In this document: positions 1 through 11,832 of the stretch, one piece after another
Layout: each line of letters begins with the position of its first letter
Numbering within the stretch: position 1 is the stretch's first letter
Source of the DNA: Strix aluco
Taxonomy: Eukaryota > Chordata > Aves > Strigiformes > Strigidae
DNA length: 64,000 bases
Direction: 5' to 3'
Assembly (NCBI RefSeq): GCF_031877795.1
Contig: NC_133933.1
Location: 70,932,503 to 70,996,502, forward strand
Program-made: the position numbers and the translations under genes
The notes under the pieces: model-generated
Seen by the model: the letters and a program-made list of their open reading frames with translations, nothing else
What the model was told of the DNA's origin: nothing
The model's database searches: none

Positions 1-152
1 GTTGCCCAGGGAGCTTGTGGAATCTCCATCCTTGGAGATACTCAGAAGCCATTGTCTTGGGCAACTGGCTCTAGGTGGCCCTGTTTGAGCAGGGGGTTGG
101 ACCAGATGACCTCCAGAGGTCACTTCCAACATCAAACATTCTGTGATTCTAT
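1..152 (+). mobile_element. CR1 LINE 3' end, continuing off the left edge
   Basis: The first 150 bases read as the typical 3' part of a CR1 retrotransposon. They hold the 'cccagggagcttgtggaatc' stretch that follows the reverse-transcriptase frame, then the 'ggttggaccagatgacctcc' block, then 'cacttccaac', and finish in the ATTCTGTG-type terminal repeat near 138-152. The orientation is +. Only the last part of the element is present. Insertions of this family are normally 5'-truncated and lack target-site duplications. The match is by recognition of the family consensus; the subfamily was not determined. Confidence 0.93.
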
Positions 153-739
153 ATCTATGACTTCTAGTAAAGTTTGCTTTACACATTGCAGGAGGATTTA
201 TTAGATGGAGGGAGGGTAGAACTACATTTTGTCCACATTACAGAACAAGGCTGATGCTTTTCTTAACTTAGATTTTAGCTAATACTTTTAATCTCAAGTC
301 AGCAAGCCAGAGTTTATCCTTTGCAAAAACTAGGGAAAAACACTGAAGGTAAATTGAACTTAATCTCGATCTGTTTTGCAACAGGCTGGCCTACACATAT
401 GTCAATTGAAGTTAATTGCAAGTACTCCAAATGGATGCATCAAGTTCCCTAAGCGGACTTTATCAATGTATAATGCATTTATAACAATGCAGCTGCAGCC
501 ACCTTACTGATACACCCATTTGCCTTTCCACTGGTTTCTAAACTTAAATATCATGTTCCTTTTATCATCTATTATTTCTGTCCTTATTGTTTTCTCAGGT
601 TCCTTCAAAACCTGTACACCACTTTCCCTGTGTGGCAGCCAGGCTTATTGCAGGTGTGTGTACACAAGCACGGTTATGAAATACTGTCCAGCACTTTCCA
701 CACCACTCATGATTTTGCAGGAACTTCAACAGGAAAATT

Positions 740-785
740 CTACATTCCATTAAATATACCTTGAAGTATATTTAATGGAATGTAG
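740..785. repeat. Perfect 20-bp inverted repeat with 6-nt loop
   Basis: Positions 740-759 and 766-785 are exact reverse complements (left arm ctacattccattaaatatac). They are separated by cttgaa at 760-765. The stem is AT-rich. The pairing does not extend on either side, so this is a short snap-back and not the end of a larger inverted element. Its function is unknown. Confidence 0.9.
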
Positions 786-3599
786 CTGTTTAAGTACAGT
801 TTCCAATCCCAATGGCTTTGCATATAACAATGCAGAACCTAACACATGATCAAGTACCTTCATTTATACAAACAACTCCCTTGACTTCAGAAATATTACT
901 TGAATTAGAACATGTTGCCAGGATCACAAGCTTATGTTTGAAGTACATGTCAAATATTAACACGTGTTTATACTGTTAAATGCCTCATTGATTTCCTACC
1001 CTGTCCACTCTTTTCTAAGGAAACACCTGGTAGTTTCCTCATGTGAATGTTTGAATGAATTACTCTGGTTTTCCTAATCTTTGGGACTTCTAAATTACAG
1101 ATTGACTCAAATGAAGCATGTAATACTTTCCCTATAACTGAGTAACTCATAAAATCAAATCTCCCTTCAAACGCTCTTGTCCAGTGGATTTTTTTCATTG
1201 TTCTCTAAATCATGTAAGTAATTTAAATGAAGATTTGTCTTTCACTCACTTTTTGAGTTTGACTGCTTTCTAATTAAACTGAAAGTCTCTTGTATTTAAC
1301 ATTAAAGCAGAATAATACATTTATGAGCTCTCAGTACTTAGTAGAATATTGTTGTTGGTTTTCAGTTTGTTTGTATTTCAAAGTTCAGCGATTGTATGTA
1401 GAATTATTTGAAAAACCTTCAGCTTACAGGCCAAGGAGAGAAGGCAAAGAAGGGAATAACTTAATATTGTTATTTATGGCTATTGTGCAGTGGTAATCAG
1501 TGATGGATATTTCAACTAATAGAAAGATAAATGGGTAAAGGAGACAAGAAAGTTAATAGCAGAAAAATAAGTTTATCATTTCCCAACATGTTTAAAGAAA
1601 AATATCTGCTTTTTTTCAAATAGATGACATTTTGCAGAGCTACAGATTCAGAGCTTGAAAGCAGGTGTGAATGTGTTTAATGTTTCTTAATCCAAATTGT
1701 TTATACAGTTTTAGAGCTGTACCTTTTGGCAAGTCCTCTGCAAGGTGGATGGCATGCAGTTATTCTGCTTTTGCAACAGCTGATAGAGGAATTATATTTC
1801 CTTGCTTCTGCCTTCTTGATGGCAAAAGACCGCAGTACGGTTCCTGTCTAGTTTTCAGTGCACTCTTGGTTCTGCTGGCTTGAAGGTTTGATGCCTGGCA
1901 TGATAGGGAGTGGGTTGAGCACACCCCCAACCCTGTCCTGATCCCTGTTACCCTTGCTGGAAAGGAAATATCAGTTTCATGGCTAAAATCCTGACATCTC
2001 AGAATATGAACTTGTGAGATGCAGAAAGCAAGGTGGTGTTTAAGTCCTGGTGACTGAGAGGAGACTCCAAGAAGCTAGAGCAACTTCATGCCAGTGCGGT
2101 AGCAGTAGCAAGACTTTCCATACACTTCAGTGTAGAGTATCATCAAGGTTTGAAATTTTGACAGCTGATACTCTAGTCCATGCTTAGGAAAAAAGGTTGA
2201 AGATAGTATCAATTTTCCCCAAGAAAACTGAATTGAACAGATGAATAGATGTTTATATATCATATACTAAGATGTACAGTTTATCAAAATAAATACACAT
2301 ATTTAGGTGGTTTATTTTACCTTTGCTCTACTGTACTTCAGAAATTATTATTCTAGTTACTAGGCTGTGTTATGCTTAATTTGAATTAAAGTTTACTAGA
2401 GTTTCTTTGAATGCCGTGTTTTCTGTTACTCCTATCCCCTGAAATATATGCAGGCACTATAAAAATACAAAATCTGTTCCATTTCATTATAAACAGCAAC
2501 ATTTACAACATACTACACATCATTCCTGAGCCATAGATCTGCTTGCCAAAAGTCTAAAAGCATGCGTCAATCCTGATTGAACACAACTGTAATTTCATCA
2601 GGGGATGATGCGGAGATCCTAAACAGCAAGTGCACAGCTCAAGCAGTTTGTGAATGGTAGCCAATCCCTCTGATTAAATACCAGGACTGGAATTTAGCTC
2701 AGGACTGCATTGCTATCTGTCATCCACCACGCTTTTTCCTTTCCTAGGGGAAAAAAGTTGCCAAAGGCACAAGAAACAACCCTGAACTACACTGCAGTTA
2801 CATCAGAGAAACCGGTAAGAAAAAATGCTTGACTTAGCAGGGCAGGGATTAGTCCTAAAGTTTAGTAACTGATCTCGTAGTCATTAATGAGGGGAAATTA
2901 GACAAAGAAAAGGTTGCCTGACTAAGTACTGCAGGGCTAGGATCCCCATGAGTTAGCAGCAGTGGCACTGCAAACATGCATTAAACGTAACTGGCTGAGA
3001 GCAGCATTGCAGAACAGAGATTATTGGATAATTAGGTTGATTTGTACCAGGAAAGAGCTTGCTTGCAGGACATTTTAGTAAATCATCATTATCCATTTTG
3101 AATTTGATTGTTGATTGTAAGGTGTGTACAGGGGCAAGAAGGGCCAATCAGTTCATCTGAATCTTCGAAGCTGAGAAGACTGAATTATTTCAGTCCATTT
3201 ATCCAAGTATTTTTATATCCATTTTCCCTGCTGAGAAGGTTTTAACCTAGTTTTTCCTCTAAAGAGAAGAAAAAAAAAGCTTTCATTTACAGTAAAACCA
3301 TGAAATCAGAGAGGATCTTGCAACCAGATAAGATCCATTTTCAGTCTCATACCCAACCAGGCAACTTCAGGTGAAAGTTCACAGCAGCATCATAGCTTGG
3401 AAAATGGTCAGGCAGGAACGTAAGCTTCCTTCTCTGCTCACTTTGTTCTTCCCTTTGGCACCATGCTGTTTGCCCTATACTGCTTCTGGAGAGCACAGGC
3501 AGTGATTCTGTCTCCTGAGGTGCAATTTTGACTGAATTTCTCCCTTGGTTAGGGCCAATTCAGGTTACTTCTAATACCTTTTAACAGCTGAATATTACC

Positions 3600-3624
3600 T
3601 TTTTTCCTTTTTTTTTTTTTTTTT
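3600..3624. repeat. Poly-T tract
   Basis: A thymidine-rich run interrupted once by CC, with 17 uninterrupted T at 3608-3624. It is a simple repeat. On the minus strand it is a poly-A run, but no retroposed gene body is recognisable beside it. Confidence 0.85.
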
Positions 3625-3820
3625 ACCATTCTGAAGCTGCTATTCAGATTTCATCTGCTGTAGACTTGATTAAAAGCCATGGTTGCACCCTTCTTTAAGA
3701 ATTTCATTTTTTCTGTTCTATTCTGGATCTTTACCACACCATAATATGTGTATGTCATTTATCTCAGATGCAAAGCGTAGCCTTAAATTAATACGCGTTC
3801 TGAAAGAATGATATATTACA

Positions 3821-3841
3821 ATTATTTTATTTTATTTTATT
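3821..3841. repeat. (ATTTT)n microsatellite
   Basis: About four copies of ATTTT in an AT-rich context. It is a short simple repeat. Confidence 0.8.
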
Positions 3842-5879
3842 AATATTAGCTTTCTAAGAGGCTATTTTTCTCTCTGTTTTCATATCCAGCTTGGGCAAAT
3901 AGTACCTAAAATATACATGGAATATGAGATAGATTTTTCAGAAAATTACTAACTATGCTGCCACCTAGTGAATCTGTACTATCTCTGATAATACTTTGTT
4001 CGTAAAGAGATTTAACTCCTTTTTTTGAGAGCAGAAAAAGCTTTGTTTTAAGAACTGTTTCAGTAAAATAAGAGGCTAAAAATTACAAATGCATTAGAAT
4101 TTTCTTTAAAATTTGGTTTAAAATAGCCAGCTACAGCTATTGTAAAATGCTAGTGCTTTGAGCTTGGGCTCTGTTGTTGATCATTAAATACCCTTTTCTT
4201 GTATGATCATCCTACAGAATTCCAAAAAAATCATAATCCTAAAGTCTAAGGCCACTGTACATGTAAGCATGTGTTTTCAATCTTTGTGTTCTCTCTAATG
4301 GTTAAAACGTCATCATTTTACCAACCGTCCTGGGTTTGTTCCTACACAACTCAAATCAATGCGCTTGCCATTTACTTTAATTGAACTGAGTTCTTCCGTA
4401 GCTGCAAGACTTAATCCATATGTTTGCCAAACTGTTTTTAATATAAATCATCTGCCCAACAAGCATATCAGCCCCTGTTTGCAAACACTTTTTTAAGGAA
4501 GAAAGACTGCTTGGATTTCATCTAAGAAAATCACACATTCAGCGGCCTTGATTTTTTTTTCTTGTCTGCTGTGCATCTTAGTGCAGGAAAATGCTGAGTA
4601 AAATGATTATTACTGGGAAAAACCAGCAGGTGATCCACACTGAAATCAATTCTTGCTAACAGTAATTAGCATTCCATAAGGAAATCCATGGCATAACCCC
4701 TTATCATCTAACATTTAGAGTCTTTCCCAGATAAGTGAATAAATACATAGCACCTGTGCATTCTTAATGCCCTATTCAAATCCTAGAAATAAGTCCTCAT
4801 CCTATACACTTATTCTTCCTATACCATATCAAAATAAGCCTAGAAAAATAAAGACAATTGGTAAATCATAAGACCATATAATATACATTTGTTTCAGGGT
4901 CAATTTTCTTGTTTCCAGCCTGGAGTTAAGGTTGCCTCTTGTTTGTTCTTTGTCTCCATAAAATTGTGTTCTGCTTTTGCAAAGCGGAGTCTACTCTGGC
5001 AGCTGAAGCTGGAGCTGACGTCTCCTGGAAGAGTCCCACACCAGGCTGTTCTGCAGTCTGGTTGTCCCACCACCCTCAGACTGAAGATGGTCTAAATCCA
5101 GGTCATCTATTTCCTAGATGAGTCATTGCACAATGTCAGTCTGTGTTTTTCATAATAAAGGACAATCAGAATGAACAAGGAATAGGCTGAGCAGGTCTAA
5201 AGTGCTAGGAGGTTAATCCAGATTTGGATGTCAGCAACCTATCTCATAATCTAGTAGAGTTCGGGTGTGCAGCTCCCCAGACCAAGTTTCATCAAAGCAT
5301 ACATCAGCATAGGCACATCTGTGGCTCACAATAAAAGCATTTCATATTGGAGATACTTATATAATCTGTAAGTGTTGTAAGGCTGATTTTAGGCATGTTT
5401 ACAGTAAATTAGCTCTCAGAAACAGGGGAGTGTAAGCCAGCCTGAGATTTAGCAGTCTAAAGCCTGCATAAGATTGGAGTTTATATGAAATTTAGATTGA
5501 GAGAAGCTGATCCAGTACTTTTAAACCCCTGTGTTTTATTTCCTAAATAAATTATCACCATACTAATATAAGTGCTTCTATGTAACCAGAGATGTTTGTT
5601 TAGTCTTAGGGCTGTGTTCCACACTGGTAGACCTACTGGACCCAACTCTGAGCGCTTAAAACTTTCCATTAGAGCCAGATTTTTAGGGAAGCAGACTATT
5701 TCGGGTGCTGAAGTTTCTGGAATATTTGTCTGGCAGAAGTGATGGCAGGAGTTAGGCTAAATGGTCAGCCTCAGTTTGGGTTGATCATAGCAGTCATGCA
5801 GGTCAGTGGTAAATGCATCAGCTGCAAAAGCACATGTTCAGGTTTGCGAAATCCAGCACCTCAACAGCAACTTCATGCC

Positions 5880-6510
5880 CTCAGGGCTGACCAGTAGCAT
5901 GTGTCCCCAGTAGGGACGGGCATACACGTGTCCCCAGTAGGTGCACACGCACTTGTACACAACACATATATATGTAAACACACTGACTGCCAGTCACACA
6001 GATCAACACAGAAACCACAGCAAACCACAGCACTTGCACAAACACCAACAACAGCCTCATCCTGTTCTCATCTCTGGCTGAACCAGGTGTTGGTCTGCTA
6101 GTGGGAAATACATATGTGTATGTGCGGTGGGGATCCCTCTGGTAGCTGGGCTTAGGTGCAATCCACCCAGTATCTGGCCTTGGATCCTCAGTCTCCCCAG
6201 CTGCTGGCACCTGTGCACATGGGACCCCCTTACACACAACAGCGTGCACACACACTCCAGCACACACATACGTTGTGGGTGCCTCCAATAACTGAACTGA
6301 GCTGGTGAGTCATGCCCCCAGTCATGCACCTAGATGGTTGCTCTCCCTGTTTGCCTCATGGATGCATACACGGACACCCACACCTCTGCTCAGGCTCCCA
6401 AGCCACTTGTCCTACTGGCACCCAGACAGACAGCCCGTGGTCCCACTCCAGCAGCTGGCGTGTAGAACCGCGCGCGCACACACAGACACACACACAGACA
6501 CTAATTAGAA
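5880..6510. repeat. Degenerate CA-rich region ending in a (CA)n microsatellite
   Basis: About 600 bases enriched in cacac, acaca and cagcac words with locally higher GC than the flanks. It ends in an alternating CG/CA tract at 6469-6501 (cgcgcgcacacacagacaca and similar). Overlapping open frames on both strands are a by-product of the biased composition: stop codons are rare in CA-rich DNA. It looks like an aged, interrupted dinucleotide repeat, not a gene. Confidence 0.7.
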
Positions 6511-6979
6511 ATGGAGTTGAATGAGAAACCAGTTCAGGCTGCACTGATGAGGTGCAGGGCATGGTCAGACAATGTGCCCTTATCTCACTAAGCCTGAAGA
6601 GCATTTGATTTTCCAGATCAGATGTAAAATGGAGATCTTGAGCACTTGTAGTCTTTAAAGTACTTTGCAGTTCATTTTTTCTAAGAGTTGCTACTAATCA
6701 TTATATGCTAGCAAAGGCATCAAATGGAGAGTTATTTTTCATTTTATCTTTGTTAAAAAGTATCCAGGGTATTAACAAATATTGAAGAAAGGCTCTTGTG
6801 AACAAAGGCTGCTCTTTTCTATTCAAGGTTGCTAAAAACAGGAATAGGAGAATGGGAAACTCTTACGTAGTTTGTCAAACATTTGGGAACCTTCAGTACA
6901 TAATGTAAGATCTTGTAGACCTGCCACTTTCCAACAGGCAATTATCTGCTTTTATTTCTGGGAAATCAGTAGCAGAATG

Positions 6980-7018
6980 CAGGATGTAATCCTAAATGCA
7001 GGATTATATGACATCCTG
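6980..7018. repeat. Compound hairpin-forming sequence
   Basis: An outer arm caggatgt (6980-6987) pairs with acatcctg (7011-7018). An inner arm aatcct (6988-6993) pairs with aggatt (7000-7005) around a 6-nt loop. A 5-nt bulge (7006-7010) sits on the 3' side. There are fourteen base pairs in total. No function can be assigned from sequence. Confidence 0.75.
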
Positions 7019-7155
7019 TGAACCAAGGACATAGTTTTCAATAATCTCATACATTCATTTTCCACTTTAGAGAGACTACTTTTGTACTTCAAAAAGCTAT
7101 TAATTAGCAACAATAGTCAAATAGAAAGCCTAAGCTACACCACAACTGACTATGA

Positions 7156-7249
7156 GTTACCTCAGAAAGCATTCATAGTAATGTTATTTTATTAACAGTA
7201 ATGTTACCTCAGAAAGCATCCACAGTAATGTTATTTTATTAACAGTAAT
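7156..7249. repeat. 47-bp tandem duplication
   Basis: Two adjacent 47-bp units, 7156-7202 and 7203-7249, both begin gttacctcagaaagca. They differ at only two positions, in the attcatag versus atccacag segment. The near identity points to a fairly recent local duplication. Neither copy lies in a recognisable gene. Confidence 0.93.
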
Positions 7250-10200
7250 GTCTTACACAGATATTTTCCCTGAGATGCAGTTCTGCAGGTACATAACTCC
7301 TAAGGATAGTGCACACTTGGCCACATTACCACTGTTCCCTTGAAATATATATATAGTGATACATATAATGATCTTACTCTAACAGTATCAAGCCACATTG
7401 CTGCATAAAACTGGTGTCTTTTTTAATCTTCAAAAAATATGATCAAGAGCACCTCCAAAATCAACAACAACATTTGGGCAACACTTACCAGGCCAACAGC
7501 TGGAGCAGGTGACTCCTGGGTGTGCTGCAAGTATAAAGTCCTGAAGGAAGATGAGTCTTGTCTGGGTGAGGTGTTTCAATTGGAGGTGGTAAAGTTTCAG
7601 TGAGGACTGGATGGAGATTCTAGTACAGTGCATCAACAGGCTTGTCACCCTGAAGGTGCTAGTCATATAATTACCTAATGTTGTAATTTAGGTGATATTT
7701 CTGCAGATTCCTCTAAAGGAATGAGAAGAGAGAATGGTCAATCATGAGAGATCACAGAATCAGTCAGACCTCACAGAGACCTTTCTACACTGAAAACACA
7801 CAGAGGAGGCTGAAGGGCAGGTAAACAGAGGCAGAAAGAAGGCTACTCCTTCTCTGGTGAAAACATGTAATCTGAATCCAAGCTATATTACTATTTCTAA
7901 ATAGTCCTGCCAGGGTCCCTAAAAGCAACTTTTGCCAGGGGTGCCTGGTAATGTAGGTCCAATGCTACTATTCTGAGGGAAAGATGAAGGTCTTTGGACC
8001 ATAGAGCTTGGGAAGATATTATTGCAAATTTTCTCTTGATTATGCTCAAGAGATGGAAGGACATGGCAGAAATCGGCATTGGTATAGCAGCTCAGATGTG
8101 GCATTATCTAAGTGAAATTTCTGGGTAGGAGGATCTCTGGTTAGCAAAACCTAGACGAGTAAGAGGTGTTCAGTGCCACATCAGATGGAGCCACATAAGG
8201 CAGGGGAGCTGTTTCAGAGGAAAAAATGGGGGAGCATCACATGTTTTCCAGAAGGTTCTCAGACTATTTACACTTTCCACAAATCACATTTCTTCATTCC
8301 CTAACCATGGACCATTCTGTCCAGTCTCTTTGGACATTGCACACTGCCAGCAACATGATCATGGTGCCTCTCTCCTCTTCTCCTCCTCAGCCTTAAGAAT
8401 CCTCAGCCACTTCTGTGCTATCCAATCTTTTAGTAGTTCACCAAATATTCCTCTTTTTGCACTCTGCTCCTATCATTTGCCAGATGCTGGGTGCCTGGTA
8501 AGGGTCATGTTATCATCACAAAGGATGGGCAGTGAGGTGGGAGGGAGAAGCATGTAGCAGCTACATTTTTATACCTCTGCAGGCAGTCCTTATGTCAGAA
8601 GAGACGTCACTGATGAAGAATCAGAACAAATGCCTATTTCAAAAGGCTTAAAGGGAGCACAGCGAGGTACACACCGACATCATTCACCAGCATGGTCTCA
8701 CCTGACATCTTCAGGTTTGAAAGGCCAGAGCTACCTATTCTGAAATGAAAAACATAACAACTCTCCTTCTGATACTGGAGCTACCACACAGTACTTTTAT
8801 GCACAAAAGTTGCATTTTATAGCACCTGCAGACATGCACAAAGTTTGCAATGACATGAATGGAGTTACAACTTTTGAGATTATTAGAGGGTGCGGTGACT
8901 TGAGCCTGTCACCTTACCAATGCCCTATTATTTGTGCACACTTAGGCATTCAGTAAGCAGAACACCAAAATTGCTGAGTTTTGTGAGATACCACCACCCC
9001 CCACATACAAAGCCATCCAGTTGTCCTGCTGAAACACTACGCTTTTGCGCTATGAAACCTGAAAGGCCTCTCACCATACTCTTTCACAGAGATTTACAAT
9101 GTACTCTATAACTTTCTATGCAGTCTTAAAAGAGCATTGACCAAGTTTTGAGATAAAGACAATAATTATTATAATTCAAAGTCTGCACTGTACATTGGCC
9201 AGGCAGGAAGAAGTCACTGGTGTGAGTACAGAACAACCGCACATCCAGCTCCCCATAAGCAAGAATAAGTGTAGAACAAGAAAGAAATGTTTTCTGTCTG
9301 GTGGTCTGGTTAGGTACAGAAAATCTTTACATGCACAGGCTAGAATGACCCTTCCCTGACACAAGCAATATTCTAGTTTTGAGTAAAAAAGACTCAGTGT
9401 CTATCATAGAAAGTTAAACAAAATATAACAAAAAAAAGAGCTTGATCACATTCCCATCCCAAAAAGAAGGAGTCCCATCCAGAAGTCTGGCAGACCAAGG
9501 AGTCTTGTCGGTAATCTTCTCAGAGAGCTTTGCATAACAAGGAGACTTTGGTTTTTAAGTGACTGTTATCAGACTCCATGCTGATCCTGGCATCACCTCC
9601 ATACTGCAGCATCTCAGTACCCTTTCCCAAACCACAGGCAGGCAGAAGTCTCTGGCAAATAAAGCCTAGTCCAGCCCCACATAATAATAAAGAAAGAGCA
9701 ACTAGTGCTGGAGGGCCAGTTTTTTTCTTTTTGTTCTTGGGAGACTGTGTTTGATTTTTTCCTGTGGTCCCACATTGCAGGACAGACACGACTTTGCTAA
9801 GCAAAGACTGTAGTGACAGCTTTGTAAAGACCATTGCTATGAAGTTTGTTCAAAAGAACAAATCATCACCTCTTCCCAAAAGACAAGGAGAGCAGTGGTG
9901 TATTGTTCTATATAACGTACATTTTGAGGATGATGTACCCTCAAATTTAGAGCGCTTTCAACTGCAGAGAAAGCTTTCCAGCAGGAGATGGTATCTAGTC
10001 AGCCCCAGGACAGTAGAGGCCACATGGATAAACTAACCAGCCAGCCCTGTGAGAATGCAAGGCTGCCAAAACAGCAGGCCCTGCAAATGAACATAAGTGC
10101 CTATGAATTTAATGTGCTGTGAAGTTTGTACTCCTTCAGACAAAGGTCACAAAGGTCTGTACTTCCTCACCAGATGCTCAGAAATGGATCATACAAGCAG

Positions 10201-10908
10201 TGAGCAGAACCAGCGCTCAGTGTAAGCAACGAGACTGTTCCACATCGGTTTAAACTGATCTAATCCCAAACTACCATGGTCCTCCCTTCCCTGCATCAGT
10301 GCTGCCAGCAAGTGCAACAGCACGAAACACATCCATGCAATGATTGCTTTAGGCTACTATAGATCCCATAGCTTAAACAATCTCATGTGAATGTGTCCTG
10401 CAAAAAAAGTTGTGGGGTTTATTTATTGGGGTTTTTTTTCTCCATAATGAATTAATTTGGCCAGTTTCATTTCATGCAGGTTGCTTGCAGCTATTGACCA
10501 GTAATGGTACAGTGTACTTAAGAGAGGATTATGATTGCTGCTGTTAGTCCTCATAAATCCATCAAATTCAAGTTGGAAAAAGTGTCTTTAAACATCATCA
10601 CCACACTTTAGAAGCCATTTCAACTTAACAGTGCCACAGAATTAGAGGGTTCAAATTAGCAAGAAGATTTTTAAGGTCATACTGATCAGAAAGCTTAGAA
10701 ACACTGGATCCAGTAGCTTGGGTTTTGTTTTTTAACAGAAAGATTTCTTCTTGGTATGTGTTATAATTTTCACTGCTCCTCCTGTCATATCCAATTGTAA
10801 GGTTGGTCATACTCTAGGAGATCAAAAGTCTACAACACTAACTTCTGCTCTGCCCAGAAGAATTTCACTTCATGGGTTAAAGCATATTTAAACCATGAAA
10901 ACTGATTT

Positions 10909-10942
10909 AAAAACAAAACAAAACAAAACAAAACAAAACAAA
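10909..10942. repeat. (AAAAC)n microsatellite
   Basis: About six to seven copies of the pentamer AAAAC in a row. Confidence 0.92.
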
Positions 10943-11468
10943 GCCTTAGATTTTAATGATCTTTCCTCATCTATTTTGCTAAAAGAGATGTCATAGCTAT
11001 GTTAAAAGCAGAAATTGCTTCCAAGATGTGAGACTAGAGGATATCTTTAACCAGCTCATATTTTGTAACTGTTTTTGAGAATTTGAACAAAGTTTGGTAA
11101 TAAATGCAGACAGCAAAACCTGATAATACGGCTTAGAAGAAGATAAATTTTCTATGAAATCAAGTGGTAAATTTAGAAACCTCTTTGTAATAAAATGTCT
11201 GTAAAAGTGACATAGTTATGGTTGTCACCAGCAAAATAAAGTGTTTTACAAAGACAAAGAAAAGGTAGGTGGTTTTGGTTTAAGCACCTACCCTTCTAAT
11301 ATCTCCATACTGGCTGGGTTTGGCTTGAGTATGCTATATGCAAGCTGAAACATCAAGGCTTAGAACAACTTATCATCTGACTATTTTTGCTTTAAATTTA
11401 GTAATGAATTCCTTAATATGCCTGAGTTGAGAGGACTAACACCAGCATTAACTGCGTTACCAGCAGGG

Positions 11469-11520
11469 AAAAAAAAAAAAAAGCAAAAAAAAAAAAAAAA
11501 AGCAAAAAAAAAAAAAAAGC
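11469..11520. repeat. A-tract tandem repeat with GC spacers
   Basis: Three A-runs of 14, 17 and 15 bases, each followed by the dinucleotide GC. This gives a quasi-tandem repeat with a period of about 17-19 bases. It lies about 140 bases upstream of a CR1 3' fragment. CR1 does not end in poly-A, so this is not its tail. Confidence 0.9.
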
Positions 11521-11659
11521 AGAGATTTGTACGCAATTTATAACTTTGCCAGTGCAGGCATTTTGTTATTGAGACAGAAAAGGCATATCGTAAATACCAA
11601 GATTACCATCCTGCCAAAGTTCAGATCATCTTCTTTTAATGTCTGCTTCTTTGCAAGCA

Positions 11660-11832
11660 CTGAAACAACCCCCCTGGGGAAGCAGTCCTGGCCCCAAGCT
11701 TTCAGTGTCCAAGATTTGTTTGGTCAACATTGTCAGATATATGGTTTATCTTTTAGATTGCCCTTTGTGGAGTCAGGAGTTGGACTTGATGATCCTCATG
11801 GGTCCCTTCCAACTCAGAATATTCTATGATTC
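11660..11832 (+). mobile_element. CR1 LINE 3' end fragment
   Basis: This matches the 3' untranslated part of CR1. A 'ggggaagcagtcctggcccc' block comes first, then a 'tcaacattgtcagatatatg' block, then 'ggagttggacttgatgatcc', then 'gggtcccttccaactcagaa', and finally ATTCTATGATTC at the end. The orientation is +. The 5' boundary is approximate because similarity fades. It is a truncated, non-mobile copy and is moderately diverged. Confidence 0.88.

Larger units (their letters stand above)
153..5879. other. Non-coding flank, no gene recognised
   Basis: AT-rich DNA with only short, isolated open frames (at most about 80 codons) that show no recognisable domain, codon bias or splice structure. It contains the perfect inverted repeat at 740-785, a T-run at 3600-3624 and a short (ATTTT)n stretch near 3821-3841. 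I see no promoter, exon or repeat family that I can name in the rest. Confidence 0.7.
6511..11659. other. Non-coding flank, no gene recognised
   Basis: No open frame has a recognisable domain. Small structures inside are a compound hairpin (6980-7018), a 47-bp tandem duplication (7156-7249), an (AAAAC)n run (10909-10942) and a three-block A-run interrupted by GC (11469-11520). The short open frames near 9520-10036 were read on both strands without finding a known family. Confidence 0.65.

Noticed and set aside
5881..6329. Overlapping open frames of 90-135 codons on the minus strand, cysteine- and valine-rich
   Set aside because: They lie in CA-rich degenerate repeat DNA, where stops are rare in several frames at once. 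No motif or splice context.
9520..10036. Adjacent opposite-strand frames of 104 and 90 codons
   Set aside because: No recognisable domain, no Kozak or splice support and overlap of two strands. Typical chance frames.
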